A DNA stretch of 64,000 nt from Antedon mediterranea (lineage: Eukaryota > Echinodermata > Crinoidea > Comatulida > Antedonidae). The DNA lies in assembly GCF_964355755.1 (NCBI RefSeq), contig NC_092670.1:24539795-24603794 (forward strand), read 5' to 3'. The notes below the pieces were generated by a model that made no database searches, had not been told where the DNA came from, and was given only the letters and a program-made list of their open reading frames with translations. The position numbers and the translations under genes were made by a program. Shown here one piece after another: positions 51,460 through 63,800 of the stretch (position 1 is its first letter; each line of letters begins with the position of its first letter).

Positions 51460-52308
51460 ATTAACAAAGAATATATATCACAAGAATGAGTATTCCGCGA
51501 TTTTTGCATGAGAAATTTGTAACAGAGAGCGCCAGTGAGTGATGCCCGCCCTCATAAGGGCGGATGTATACATACTAAATAAGACTTGATTTAATAGATA
51601 TTATACATGTCACATTAAATAGAATTGTGATAATAGTTTTTGCAATTGTAAACTATTTTATAATACATATTTATTAACAAACTAGTGTACATTCACTTTT
51701 ACAGACAATTATTTACTAACATGCTAAGTTAGTTCACAAAAAAGGCCTAACACAGCAACACCAAAAATCAACGAATCGTTTATTCAGCACGGCCTATTCT
51801 TTACCATTGCCGTGTACTACTCTACGCCCGGTAAATTAAGTATTGTTTTTATGATATAAATTAGTATAAAATACATGTTATTAATAGGACAAAATGTTAA
51901 ATGTCATTACATTTATTTGTTTTACCAGAAACAAGTTAAATATAGGATGATTATTAAACTATCCTTCGTGAAAACGCGTAAACACCAACACGCCCGGTCA
52001 CGCTATCGTAGCGCCCGGTTGATAAAGCAAACTGTTTATACGAAGTTTTTACTAAATAAATTGCATAAAACGAACAATTAAATATCCAAATATTATTTAA
52101 CATGATGTTGGCATGTAGTTGATAACATTTTTTATCATGAAAATACTACCGGTGGTCCAGCCTTTGATTAGTGAAACAGTCACAAAAAGTTGTATACATC
52201 CCAGATACATCCACACTTATGGCGGCGCCCTACCACATGGACAATTATTACTGTTACAGGGAAAATCGCGGAATACTCATTCTTGTGATATATATTCTTT
52301 GATATTAA
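51460..52308. mobile_element. Inverted-repeat element inserted in module M2
   Basis: The left AAAGAATATATATCACAAGA and onward to TTCCGCGATTTT is the complement of the right arm at about 52261-52305. The M1 copy (2941-2975) and M3 copy (59395-59425) show the site without it: CTCGTAAAAAAAGAAGGTAT. Arms are about 45 bases. No coding capacity. Confidence 0.7.
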
Positions 52309-52717
52309 GGTATTCTCCTCGTGGAAAAGACGTTACTAGCACTACAGATTCTTGTTTTCAAAGTTTTTCCTTTGGGTAATCAATTGTTTATTCTAGTTAT
52401 TATCTTTATAATTATTCATTAGATAGCCATTGCATCTGTTGTCGAAATTATCAATACTCAAATACAGATAATACAAATAATAAGTAACTGTATTTACTTC
52501 GTCCTAATAACAATTATTGTGTTTACACAAACAACTGTTGAATTCACAAGTTGCTACAGACGCTTATCATGGCTGTGTACCAATTGGCATAAACACTTCT
52601 CGTCGTTATACATTGTTATATTTAATTGTATCCGTGATGTAAATGTAAATGTCTGAATTTATATGATAGGTTCTTTGGACCCTACAGAATACACCTATAA
52701 GCAACTACCACCCGGAC

Positions 52718-53088
52718 GCATTATTTTTTTTACTATCCAATTAAGCCAGAAATCATGAATAATTCATTACCTTAAATTTTCTATTATAAAGAATTGCAAG
52801 ATAGATGATCTACTTCCTAAATATACTAAAGCTAACCCTCTAAATAATCTCTCAACTATTACAAAAAAAACATGTTCTTGAAAGACCTCGATCCGAGGGC
52901 TCCAGAGTAATATGTTAAAGCCTTTACCACTAGAACAAAAACTTCGATTGGCAAACGCTGTTTACACAAATTATTTAATCTCTCCGCATGCTTATATAGC
53001 GCCATCTATAATGTTCCATATTATTTCATAATTATTCTAATGAATTATTCATGATTTCTGGCTTAATTGGATAGGAAATAAATAATGC
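52718..53088. mobile_element. 371-bp MITE with ~50-bp TIRs
   Basis: TIRs start GCATTATTT and continue through CTATCCAATTAAGCC and AGAAATCATGAATAATTCAT. Flanks are CACCCGGAC (52709-52717) and CACCGGGAC (53089-53097), a 9-bp duplication with one mismatch. The interior is about 270 bases with no frame. It shares CATGAATAATTCAT and the GC-plus-T-run start with the 4.8-kb element at 54008. Confidence 0.8.
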
Positions 53089-53174
53089 CACCGGGACAAT
53101 TACCCCCCTAGAGCAATTACCCCTAGGATAACTACCAACTATGAACTACTATCCCCTAGGACAACCAGGAGGAT

Positions 53175-53488
53175 AGAGGGAGCCCTCCAGAGGATAAACA
53201 ACGTTTCACACTTTTGGTTCAGGTAAGATGACATTATTTAGGATTAAATTCTAAAGCGCTCTGAATGATTGAACTATCATTTCAATAAATATTATGGAAA
53301 GAATTCAAAGTGATTTTAAAAGTCATGTTAGATCGTTTGTCGGGTTAGTATAATGCATATTATGAATACTAAGTAGATATATAGATAACAAATATAAACT
53401 AAATATTATTAATTTTCTTTACAACCATAATCGCAATGTTGGTAAATTTATTGATTACTAACTTAATCGTCATCAATCAGCCAATCTA
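53175..53488 (+). pseudogene. Captured chitinase fragment, copy 3
   Basis: Same breakpoints as copy 2, starting AGAGGGAGCCC after GGAT and ending CCAATCTAC. The exon part and donor are intact. The flanking GGAGGATAGAGGG junction is shared with copy 2, so both descend from one capture event. Confidence 0.88.
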
Positions 53489-53671
53489 CTCAGTGGTGTG
53501 GGCGACCTACCGTACCGTACCACGTTTCTTCTTCCCTTAGTTCATGTGATAGCTAAAAAAAATTACCATTTTTGAAAACAAATTGCAAGAAGAAAGATTT
53601 TTATATGAAATAGGTTCTTTGGACCCTACAGAAATGAATACATCTATAAATGTCAGGACGTTATTCGTATC

Positions 53672-54007
53672 CAGACAACTCTGGACAACTACCCCCTAGG
53701 GCAACTACCACCCGGACAATTACCCTAGGGTAACTACCACCCGGGCAATTACCCCCAGGACAACTACCAACTAGGACAACTACACCCAGACAACTACCAC
53801 CCGGACAACTACCCGCCTAGGGCAATTACCACCTGGACAATTACCCCCTAGGGCAACTACCACCCGGACAATTACCATAGGTTAACTACCACCCGGACAA
53901 TTACCCCTAGGACAACTACCCACTAGGACAACTACCACCCAGAAAACTACCACCCGGAAAACTACCCCCCCCCCCCCCCCCACCCTAGGGCAACTACCAC
54001 CCCGGAC
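53672..54007. repeat. Minisatellite block, left of the 4.8-kb element
   Basis: GGACAACTACCACCC-type units with a run of about 16 C near 53966-53981. It is continuous with 58810-58960 once the inserted element is removed. Confidence 0.85.
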
Positions 54008-55573
54008 GCGATTTTTTTTTTCGTACATAAGTTGGGGACCCCATCATGAAACGTCACAAAATAAACATGAATAATTCATCAGTTAAATTTTCTTGTTCCG
54101 TGTGCACCCAAGCGTATAGCAACAAGAAGTGATTACACAAGTGCGGTACGATTCTAGGCCTATCTTCGCTGATTTCATAATAGAATAGCGGAGTTTTGTG
54201 TGGATTGTCGAAATAATCAGCCTTTAGTTTATGGTGTTTTTAATATAGTTTATTACTAAAGAATTACGTGTTAAAATTATAGTTTCTATTGATACTATTA
54301 GGCCTAATTAATTCTAGTAGTAGCTGTGTGGGTGTGTGTGACTTGTGTCTTGACTTTGGGCTATGTCCAATTACTACTTAGTTTAATGTTTTGCCTAGCT
54401 GTCGATTAGCCTCGAAACATTTTGCATAGTGGACGTGTGTGTGAAGAAGAAGAGTGCGCGAAGGCAATCACGTGAATTTACCTAGAATCCTAGGCCTATT
54501 ATTGTAGAAAGAATCGTATCGCAGTTGTTGTTCCGTGTGCACCCAAGCGTTCTTGGACATAGCCCAAAGAAAGCTTAGACCCACAAGAATAAAGAATGTG
54601 TATAATTTGTGTACTGTATTTTTTTAATTCTGCTATCAATTATCAAACAATATGCAATGTACTCAAAGGAACTTTAAAAATGCGCGTATATGAACACATG
54701 AGATGGGAAGATTTGACCCACGAGAATAAAAAATGTATTTTTGTGTAATGTTTATTATTTAATTTTGCTGACTTATTACTCGGATTGTGTCATACCAAAG
54801 ATAGTGTAACTATCTTTGGTCATACCTAACACACACACTAGTAGAGCAGTTAGTGCCATAAAAATAGCCAAGTTGTGCACTTTATTACCAAAGCATGAAA
54901 CTTGCCACAAAGTTTCTTTGATGTATATAGATTAAAAATATCGGGGGGTGCCAAGTGTCCAACGTCCGGTATGGCGGCCATCTTGATTTCAAAATGGCCA
55001 CCATAAAAACAAAAAGTCTTCATATCTTGGCAACTATAACCAGTAGAGACTTGATTCTGGTGTTAAATTGTTCACAAACCACATATTTCTATTTGCTCTA
55101 ATGAAGAGTTTCGTCAAAAAATGACCGGAAATGACGTTTCTCCCAGTTTGACCTTTGATCTCTTATCTGTATATCTCAGTAACTACTGATCATTTTCAAT
55201 CGATTTTGGTGTCATTTTGTTCAGAATAGAGACATTTATATTTGTAGTAATGAAACATTTTCACATAAAATGACTGGAAATACAATTTATAACCTTTGAC
55301 ATATATAATATGTGAACATACTGTATGTGGTTTACATTGGTATAAATGCACCTAATTTTTTTAACGAAATAAATGATACTGCAAAAATGAGCAGGAATTA
55401 TTATTCTGAATTTTTGACTTTTGATGTGATAGGATAGGCGTAAAGTATGACAGATCACTGAGAAACAGCAATCACTGAGCTCATCTATGCCGACTTGTTT
55501 GCTAAACTGTGATGTGTCAATCGTTAGATAAAAGTTTTGGTCCTCTCTCCATCATCTTTTTTTTTGCAATGTA

Positions 55574-55978
55574 TTATACCATATGGACAATTGTCTGAAA
55601 TAAAAGTTGAATTGAATTGTTAGATGCCATTTGGAAATATTTTTGATGTAAAGTAGCATTCTTTCGTTGGCCTCTTTGGTGTTGCATATGAGACAAGTTC
55701 GGAAAGTTTTCATTTTCATGAGTTAAGAGAATACCGTCTTTCAAATTTACTACAAACTTATCCTGCATTTGTGCAGTAGACCTACTTTCATTAGTCAGAA
55801 ACTCAATTAATTCTTGTTCATTTTCGTTGCATCTAAAAAAATGTACTCCATTTTTATGGTAATGAGCCTTTGCTGTAAACCATCTGTATCCTTTTACTCG
55901 ATTTTCTCTACTCATTGATTTTTTAGCAAAATCCGAACCAAATCCATTCGTAAAAGACATCTCAATATAATTATTCAA
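55574..55978 (-). CDS. Unknown 134-residue frame inside the long-TIR element
   Basis: I do not recognise it. The frame encodes a soluble, charged product (SMSRENRVKGYRWFTAKAHY, HHKNGV-like HYHKNGVHFFRCNENE, MQDKFVVNLKDG) without transmembrane segments or a clear metal cluster. Composition is normal, unlike the flanking minisatellite. A 10-base A run lies just past its end on the same strand, so it may be a captured or retroposed piece of a host or element gene. There is no evidence that it is expressed. Confidence 0.35.
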   Translation of the reverse strand: MNNYIEMSFTNGFGSDFAKKSMSRENRVKGYRWFTAKAHYHKNGVHFFRCNENEQELIEFLTNESRSTAQMQDKFVVNLKDGILLTHENENFPNLSHMQHQRGQRKNATLHQKYFQMASNNSIQLLFQTIVHMV

Positions 55979-56127
55979 GTAATTCTCAAATTAGTGACAT
56001 GGACCTACAATATACTGTTCTGTACAAGACCTTTTTAGGCATCCACTTGTGGACTTTCACTTTGAAGGTCTTGGTCTCCTAATCATACAAGAAACAATGT
56101 CTGATTTAATCAATCAAAGTAGTGGGT

Positions 56128-57510
56128 CCAGACAAAGAAGGGGATGTAAGACCATCCACAGACAAAGAAGGGGGTATAAGACCATCACAGACAAAGAAGG
56201 GGGTATAAGACCATCCACAGACAAAGAAGGGGGTATAAGACTATCCACAGACAAAGAAGGGGTGTAAGACCATCCACAGACAAAGAAGGGGGTGTAAGAC
56301 CATCCACAGACAAAGAAGGGGGTATAAGACCATCCATACACAAAGAAAGGGGTGTAAGGCCATCTACAGACAAAGAAGGGGGTGTAGGACCATCCACAGA
56401 CAAAGAAGGGGGTGTAAGACCATCCACAGACAAAGAAGAAAGGGGTGTAGGACCGTCCACAGACAAAGAAAGGGGTGTAAGGCCATCCACAGAGAAAGAA
56501 GGGGTGTAAGACCATCCACAGACAAAGAAGGGGTGTAAGACCATCCACAGACAAAGAAGGGGTGTAAGACCATCCACACACAAAAAAAGGGATGTAATAC
56601 CATCAACAGACAAAGAAAGGGGTGTAATACCATCAACAGACAAGGAAGGGGATATAAGACCGTCCACAGGCACAGAAGGGGTGTAAGACCGTCCACAGAC
56701 AAAGAAAGCGGTGTAAGACCGTCCACAGACAAAGAAGGGGGTGTAGGACCGTCCACAGACAAAGAAGGGGGTGTAAGACCACCCACTGACAAAGAAAGGG
56801 TATAGGACCACTTACAGACAAAGAAGGGGGTATAAGACCATCCACACACAAAAAAGGGATTATAAGACCATCTACAGACAAAGAAGGGGGTATAAGACCA
56901 TCCACAGACAAAGAAGGGGGTATAAGACCATCCACAGAGAAAGAAGGAGGTGTACAGTGTAAGACCATCCACAGACAAAGAAGGGGTGTAAGACCATCCA
57001 CAAACAAAGAAAGGGGTGTAATACCATCAACAGACAAAGAAAGGGGTTTAATACCATCAACAGACAAAAAAAGGGGGTATAAGACCGTCCACAGACAAAG
57101 AAAGGGGTTCACGACCATCCACAGACAAAGAAGGGGGTATAAGACCATCCATAGACAACGAAGGGGGTGTAGGACTATCCACAGACAAAGAAGGGGGTGT
57201 AGGACCATCCACATACAAAGAAGGGAGTGTAGGACCATCCACAGACAAAGAAGGGGTGTAAGACCATCTACATACAAAGAAAGGGGTGTAAGATCATCCA
57301 CAGACAAAGAAGCGGGTATAAGACCATCCACAGACAAAGAAGTGGGGTATAAGACCATCCACAGACAAAGAAGCGGGTATAAGACCATCCACAGACAAAG
57401 AAGCGGGTATAAGACTATTCACAGACAAGGAAGGGGGTATAAGACCATCCACAGACAAAGAATGGGGTATAAGACCATCTACAGACAAAGAAGGAGGGGT
57501 AGGACCATAT
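56128..57510. repeat. Minisatellite, 30-31 bp unit, about 45 copies
   Basis: Unit CCACAGACAAAGAAGGGGGT plus ATAAGACCAT, with variants GTGTAAGACC, GTGTAGGACC and TAATACCATCAA. All three minus-strand frames stay open for long distances because the unit has no stop in that direction, giving spurious frames of 150-250 codons with repeats such as DGLIPPSLSV. Confidence 0.92.
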
Positions 57511-58809
57511 TACCGAGGAAGCATAGGCCTACAAAAAGAAGATGCAATCAAAATAGGCCTACCAGCCACTTGGAAAACGATAAATTGTAGAATAACTGAG
57601 GCTTGATTGTTGAAATATAAAGAGTTCTTTGTAAGGTCATTAATAATATATTGATATAAACACAATCATCATACTATTCATTTGACATTCAAATACAGTC
57701 TATCTCGAAAAGAAGCTCATACTATCACCTTTTCGAGGTTTGACGGTATTCCATAACATGTATGTTATTTCCTCTGTCAAACTATTAAAACTTTTAGCGA
57801 ATCAGAAGGTGCCAACATCGTTGAACTACTAATGGTACCACCAAGCACAATATTTACCAATTTTATGTACAATATACAATTTAAGTACATTAATCATTTA
57901 ATATAATGACGCCTATCAGGTCAAAGTTCAAAATTAGGTGCATTTAAGACCACCAAAAACCACATACAGTATATTCACATAATTAAAAATCAATAATTAA
58001 ATGTCAAAGGTCATAAATTGTATTTCCGGTTATTTTATGTGAAAATGTTTCATTACTACAAATATAAATGTATTTATTCTGAACAAAATGACACCAAAAT
58101 CGATTGAAAATGACCAGTAGTTACAGAGATATACAAATACGAGGTCAAAGGTAAAACTGAAAGAAACGTCATTTCCGGTCATTTTTGGACGAAAATTTTC
58201 ATTAGAGTAAATAGAAATATATAGTTTGTGAACAATTTGAGACCAGAATTAAGTCTCTAATGTGTATAGTTGCCAAGATATGAACATTTTTTGTTTTTAT
58301 GGTGGCCATTTTGAAATCAAGATGGCCGCCATACCGGACGTTGGACACTTGGCACCCCCCGATATTTTGAATCTATATACATTATAGAAACTTTGTGCCA
58401 AGTTTCATGCTTTGGTAATAAAATGCACAGCTCATGTCATTAACTGCTCTACTACACACGTCACACACATCCACACAGCTACTACTAGAATAGACATGGG
58501 TTTAGAGACTAATAATTAGGCCTAATAGTATTAATAGAAACTATAATTTTAACACGTAATTCTTTAGTAATAAATTATATTAAAAACACCATAAACTAAA
58601 GGCCGATTATTTCGACAATCCACACAAAACGCCGCTATTCTTCAACAGCGGAGATAGGCCTAGAATCGTACCGCACTTGTGTAATCACTTCTTGTTGCTA
58701 TACGCTTGGGTGCACACGGAACAAGAAAATTTAACCGATGAATTATTCATGTTTATTTTGTGACGTTTCATGAGGGGGTCCCCAACTTATGTACGAAAAA
58801 AAAAATCGC

Positions 58810-58960
58810 ACCCCGGACAACTACCCGCCCCGACAACTACCCCTAGGATAACTACCCACTAGGACAACTACTCCATGGGACAACTAGGCCTTCCACCAGG
58901 ACAATTACCACCTAGGATAACCACACCCCTAAGACAACTACCACCCGAACCCCTAGCACT
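58810..58960. repeat. Minisatellite block, right of the 4.8-kb element
   Basis: Degenerate GGACAACTACC units continuing the array, followed by the module tail (CTACCCTATCCACAACGACAG). Confidence 0.8.
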
Positions 58961-59881
58961 ACCCTATCCACAACGACAGGGGCTGTGAGATGGACAAGTA
59001 CAACAAAAGTAAACAAAATTCACCGATATAAAGGTGTAGTTTCCAATAAAGATTATTATATTATTGATTGATTAATTAATTGATCACTTTATTTTAGAAT
59101 AAACATTCCATATATAATACATCTACAAAAACAACAATAATACAAAACGAAAATCACACAAAAATATGATTTTCTTCCATTAGAGATTTGAAGATCGTTC
59201 GTATTAGTTCGTATTACACTAACAAGATCATTTTTGATATTCAAAACTCTTGTTCTAAAACCACATTAAATTACTTTGTTTAGGTCTTTCTGTATTATCT
59301 GTACTGTGTTCGTGTGTAACACACTGTGCTATAACAACTCATTGAGAAAATGTTGCTAGTCTTACCTAAGCACTGTAGTGCTAGTAACATCTTTTCCACG
59401 AGGAGAATACTCTTTTTTACGAACATGTACGACGGTACATGCAGTACAGATAATACAGAAAGACCTGAACAAATTAATTTAGCTGTCTCATTAGCCTACA
59501 TCTACTGAAACTAGTGTTATCTCGAATGCAAAGAGCTCAGCGATATTGGCGATGTCATCATAATCATCTTAATTGTTAGGTAAAATATGTCATAGGTAAG
59601 TGATTCATTTACGTAAAATAATATATTATTATTTAGTATGATATTAGATACCACAGAAAAAGTCAACGGTGTAACACAATACGAATAAAAAAGGCAATTA
59701 ATTAAATTTATATTGTCACCCATAACAGATTTATTATTATTGTTTTAATATGCCATTTTAATGTCACATTTATATTCACTTATTTCACGAAAATTGGATC
59801 GCCAAAAAAAATCATTTACATGAAAACAGTAGTAGACCCTACCTAATCTAACAAAATAGTCAAATTGCCATACAATGGTTT

Positions 59882-60214
<333 letters not shown>

Positions 60215-60239
60215 CGTGGTGAATTTAACGCAGACCATG

Positions 60240-60655
60240 AAAGCGAAAGTGCTCGATACAAAATGTAGAGCCAAATATAAATAAATGAAAGACGCTAGTA
60301 AATTACCAACTGAACATTTTATTGCACTACAGGCTGTTTCATGAGTATGAACTCAATCTTCAGGTGCTTGGCTCTGAATGATAGTCACAAGTGAATACAA
60401 AAAGCTATAATGAAGTCTTAAGGCAAACTGTTTATGTGAACAATAGTATGCTAATTAGCAAGTACAACACATCTCTATTTCCTGGACAGTCTATTGTTAA
60501 CCAAATTCTTATTATCTAAATTACTGATACTTTAGCTTCCAGATGTACTGGCTAAGCGTTGTGCTGTTTTTGTATTTAACATTACGGAATGAACTATTGT
60601 GTGCGTTATATCTGCATTTAAATGTGTTTTCGGTTAGTCCGACATATGTCGGACT
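60240..60655 (-). pseudogene. Penelope-like element fragment, GIY-YIG part and 3' UTR
   Basis: Minus strand from about 60650: TYVGLTENTFKCRYNAHNSS then SQYIWKLK, typical of the GIY-YIG endonuclease of Penelope-like elements. It is followed by a 3' region containing CCTGAAGATTGAGTTCATAC and ATGAAACAGCCTG, also usual for that class. No RT domain is present. Confidence 0.7.
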
Positions 60656-60884
60656 AACCGAAAACACATTTAAATAAATAAAAGATGATAACATAAAGTA
60701 TAACATTAAATGGCGAATAATAAAGAAGTGTAAACCATATTCCAATGTTAACAAACGGTGTAATCTATGCTTACAAGAGAAGTATTATATTATATGCAAG
60801 CCTGAAACCAGCTCACTTAACCATAGGAACGAATTAGTCAGTGCATGTAGACATAGGAGAAAGTTTCTACTAAAGAATCAGTAA
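60630..60884 (+). pseudogene. Second Penelope-like fragment in opposite orientation
   Basis: Plus strand repeats TYVGLTENTFK from 60637, then after a deletion gives [40 protein letters not shown] and RRKFLLKNQ with a stop at 60882. The two fragments share a perfect inverted repeat of about 50 bases centred near 60643 and together cover complementary parts of one GIY-YIG domain. Confidence 0.7.
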
Positions 60885-63800
60885 TTTGGATTTGAATGTA
60901 TTTAAGTTATTAGTATTTAGTAAGGATTGACTTAAATTATTCCATACTAGAGGACCATGGTATTTGATAGAATTCCGGATTGTGTTATGGGTTAAATTTA
61001 TTGTGGCGTAATTGTTGGCGTTTCTTGTATTGTAGTTGTGAAATTCATTATTTTTGATGAAGAAATGTTTGAAAATATTTGGAAGTTGATTGTTTGAATA
61101 TCTGTGCATGAATGTGGCGATTTGTAATTTGTTAATATCGAAGATGTTTAGGGTATTAAGTTTAAAGAAAAGGGACTTTGTGTGGGCTATATAGTGAGAA
61201 TTGGTACAAATGCGAATAGCCCGTTTTTGGAGTTTAAAGAGTTTGTCTAATTTAGAAATATGTGTGGAAGCCCATGGACAGAGAGTTTTATTTTTAGTAT
61301 CTGTAATTCCCCAAGCAATGTTACAATAGGATAGATAAGGTAAAATTAATGTGTTATATAAAGAAAAGAGGATATTAGAGGGTAGAATATATTTAAGTTT
61401 TTTTAAGACACCGATGTTTTTTGAAATTTTATTAGCTATATTTGTTATATGGGTTTTCCAGTTTAAGTTATCATCTATAGTTACACCAAGGAACTGAGAA
61501 TAAGTAACCCTTTTGATAGGAGTGTTTTCTATATGGATTGTGTTTTGATTGTCATTGTGTGTTCTATTTGGAGAAAAGTGTATATATTCAGTTTTGTTTA
61601 TATTTAGTGAGAGTCTATTAAGTTTAAGCCAGTGAGATATATGTTTTATTTCCGTATTAAAAATTCTAGTTAAGGTGTTGTAGTCAGGATGGGAGGAAAA
61701 AATGTTCGTGTCGTCGACAAACAGGACGTATTCAAAAGAGTTGGAAGCGTTGATGATGTCGTTGACATAGATGAGAAAAAGTAGAGGACCAAGAATTGAT
61801 CCTTGGGGCACACCGCATGTTATGGGAAGAACTTCTGAGGAGTAGGAGCCGAAAGAGGTGATTTGTTGTCTGTTTTGAAGATAGTTAGAAAGTAGAGATA
61901 GAGGAGTTCCACGGATTCCATAGTGACTAAGTTTAGTTAAAAGAATTGTGTGGTTAATAGTGTCAAATGCTTTAGACAAGTCCAAAAATAAGCCAATAGT
62001 ATGGTGGTTTTTAGATAAGGCGTTAGAGATTTTACTTTGAATGTCCAGGATTGCAAGATCAGTAGAATGTTTTGGTCTGAAGCCATATTGGTTATCATGA
62101 AAAGATGTATGTGAAGAAAGAAAGTTGTAAAGTCTATTGTATATAAGGCGTTCGAGTATTTTAGAAAAGCAAGGCAAAATTGAGATTGGACGGTAGTTTT
62201 CAAAGGAATGGGAATCATTTTTTTTATGAATAGGAATTACTTTGGCGATTTTTAAAGATGATGGAAATACACCATTAGTTAGTGATAGATTAAAAATGTG
62301 GGTAAGGGGTCTGGTAATAAAAGGTCCAATTTTTTTAATAATCGTGGGTTCAATATCATCAAGGCCAGCACTTTTACTGTTTTTTAGATTAGAAATTATT
62401 TCAAGAATCTCTTTACCAGATGTAGGTTGGAAGAAAATTGAATTTTGAGTGGGATTCCTTAGATAATCAGTAAAGTTGCCATGAGTAGCCGAAATTTTAG
62501 AAGAAAGTTTAGGTCCAATATCAGTAAAATAGCGATTGAATTTATTGGCAATTTGAGATGGGTCAGTAATTTTTGTACCATTATCTGTAAAATAACTAGG
62601 TAGCGTCTTTGTGGTGTTTTTACAGAGAATGTTATTAATTATATTCCAGGTTTTTTTAATGTTATTTTTATAGTCGTTAAACTTATTTGTATAGTGTTGC
62701 TTACATGATGTTCTTATTAGTCGTGTGAGTTTATTTCTGTAAGTAATGTAATTGGTTTTATTAATCATATTTGGTGTTTTTATATATTTTTTATATAATT
62801 TATTTCTAGTGTTTATAGATTTGATTATACCTTTTGTTATCCATGGTTTACAAAGTTTACGTTTGTTAATTTTAGTTCTTGTCTTTGGGAGGTGAGTATC
62901 GTATAGTGAAGAAAATCTGTCGAGAAAAATATTGTAGGATTCATTTGCAGAGTTATTTTGGTAGACATCGTCCCAGTTCGTGTTCATTAAGTTAATCCCT
63001 AGAGATGCTATATTTTCTTGGTTTATCTTTCTTGAGTAATGTTTTTTGTTACATTTTAAATTTTTTATTTGATTTGAATGGGAATTGTTTAGGATTTGGA
63101 ATACTGGAAAGTGATCAGTAATGTCGTTAAAAAGAATACCAGGAGTTATTTTTTGGTCAAGTACATTTGTAAAAATATTATCAATAAGTGTAGATGTTTT
63201 AGTGGTTATTCTAGTTGGTTTGTCAATTAGAGGATATAAAGATGCTGAGTACATGGTGTTTAAGAATTCATTCGTGTAGTTATGGGTTGAGTGTTTTATA
63301 AGGTCTAGGTTAAAGTCACCACAGACAAATAATTGTTTTTTTTCCTTTGTTATTGAATCAATGCAGTTAGAAATGTTGTTTATGAATGGTTGAAAAGAGC
63401 TATTAGGAGGCCTATAGATAATACCAACAATGCTATTTTTGGTAATAGATTCTATTTAAATAAATAACGAATCATAATTTTGGTTTGTTGGTAAATTTAT
63501 ATCACTTCTGATTTTGAAATTTAGTTCATCTGAAATGTAAAGGGCAACTCCCCTGCCTCTTTTACCTGCACGGTTAGATTGTATCATTGTGTATCCTTCG
63601 ATATGAGTGAGTGGAGACGGTACATTGTTGATGTTATCCAACCAGGTTTCACTAAAACCAATAATTTGGAATTTATGATTTAGAGTAAGAAGATAGTTTG
63701 TGATGGAATTAAAGTTTTTTATGAGGCTTCGGGAGTTCATATGAAGTATACTGAGATTGGAATTTGTGTTGATTATTTTGTTGTTAAATGAATCACTCAA

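Larger units (their letters stand above)
49901..52374 (+). repeat. Compound repeat module, copy M2
   Basis: Begins near TAATCAATTGTTTATTATAG and runs through the leader (50024), a short minisatellite (50390-50605), the chitinase fragment, GATT repeats (51215-51260) and part of the tail. It is interrupted by an inserted element at about 51460-52308. The next copy starts immediately at 52375, so M2 and M3 are head-to-tail. Confidence 0.8.
54008..58809. mobile_element. 4.8-kb long-TIR element, Mutator-like by its 9-bp duplication
   Basis: Perfect 9-bp flanks ACCCCGGAC (53999-54007 and 58810-58818). Inverted arms start GCGATTTTTTTTTTCGTACA and extend to about 55358 on the left and 57934 on the right. 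The left arm holds an extra ~500 bases (54338-54835). Arms include GTGCCAAGTGTCCAACGTCC and TGACCGGAAATGACGTTTCT. Between them lie a 134-codon frame and a large minisatellite. Nine-base duplication and long TIRs fit MULE or foldback types; no MULE transposase is visible, so the class is inferred. Confidence 0.75.
52375..59881 (+). repeat. Compound repeat module, copy M3, with insertions
   Basis: Same order as M1 but lengthened by the element at 54008-58809. It carries the complete MITE, the third chitinase fragment, minisatellite blocks on both sides of the large element, and a tail matching 2600-3510. It ends where the LINE tail begins near 59882. Confidence 0.8.

Noticed and set aside
56114-57388. 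Minus-strand frames of 150-250 codons with DGLIPPSLSV-like repeats
   Set aside because: They lie wholly inside the 30-31 bp minisatellite, all three frames are open together, and unit-length changes switch frames freely. They are composition artefacts, not a repeat protein.
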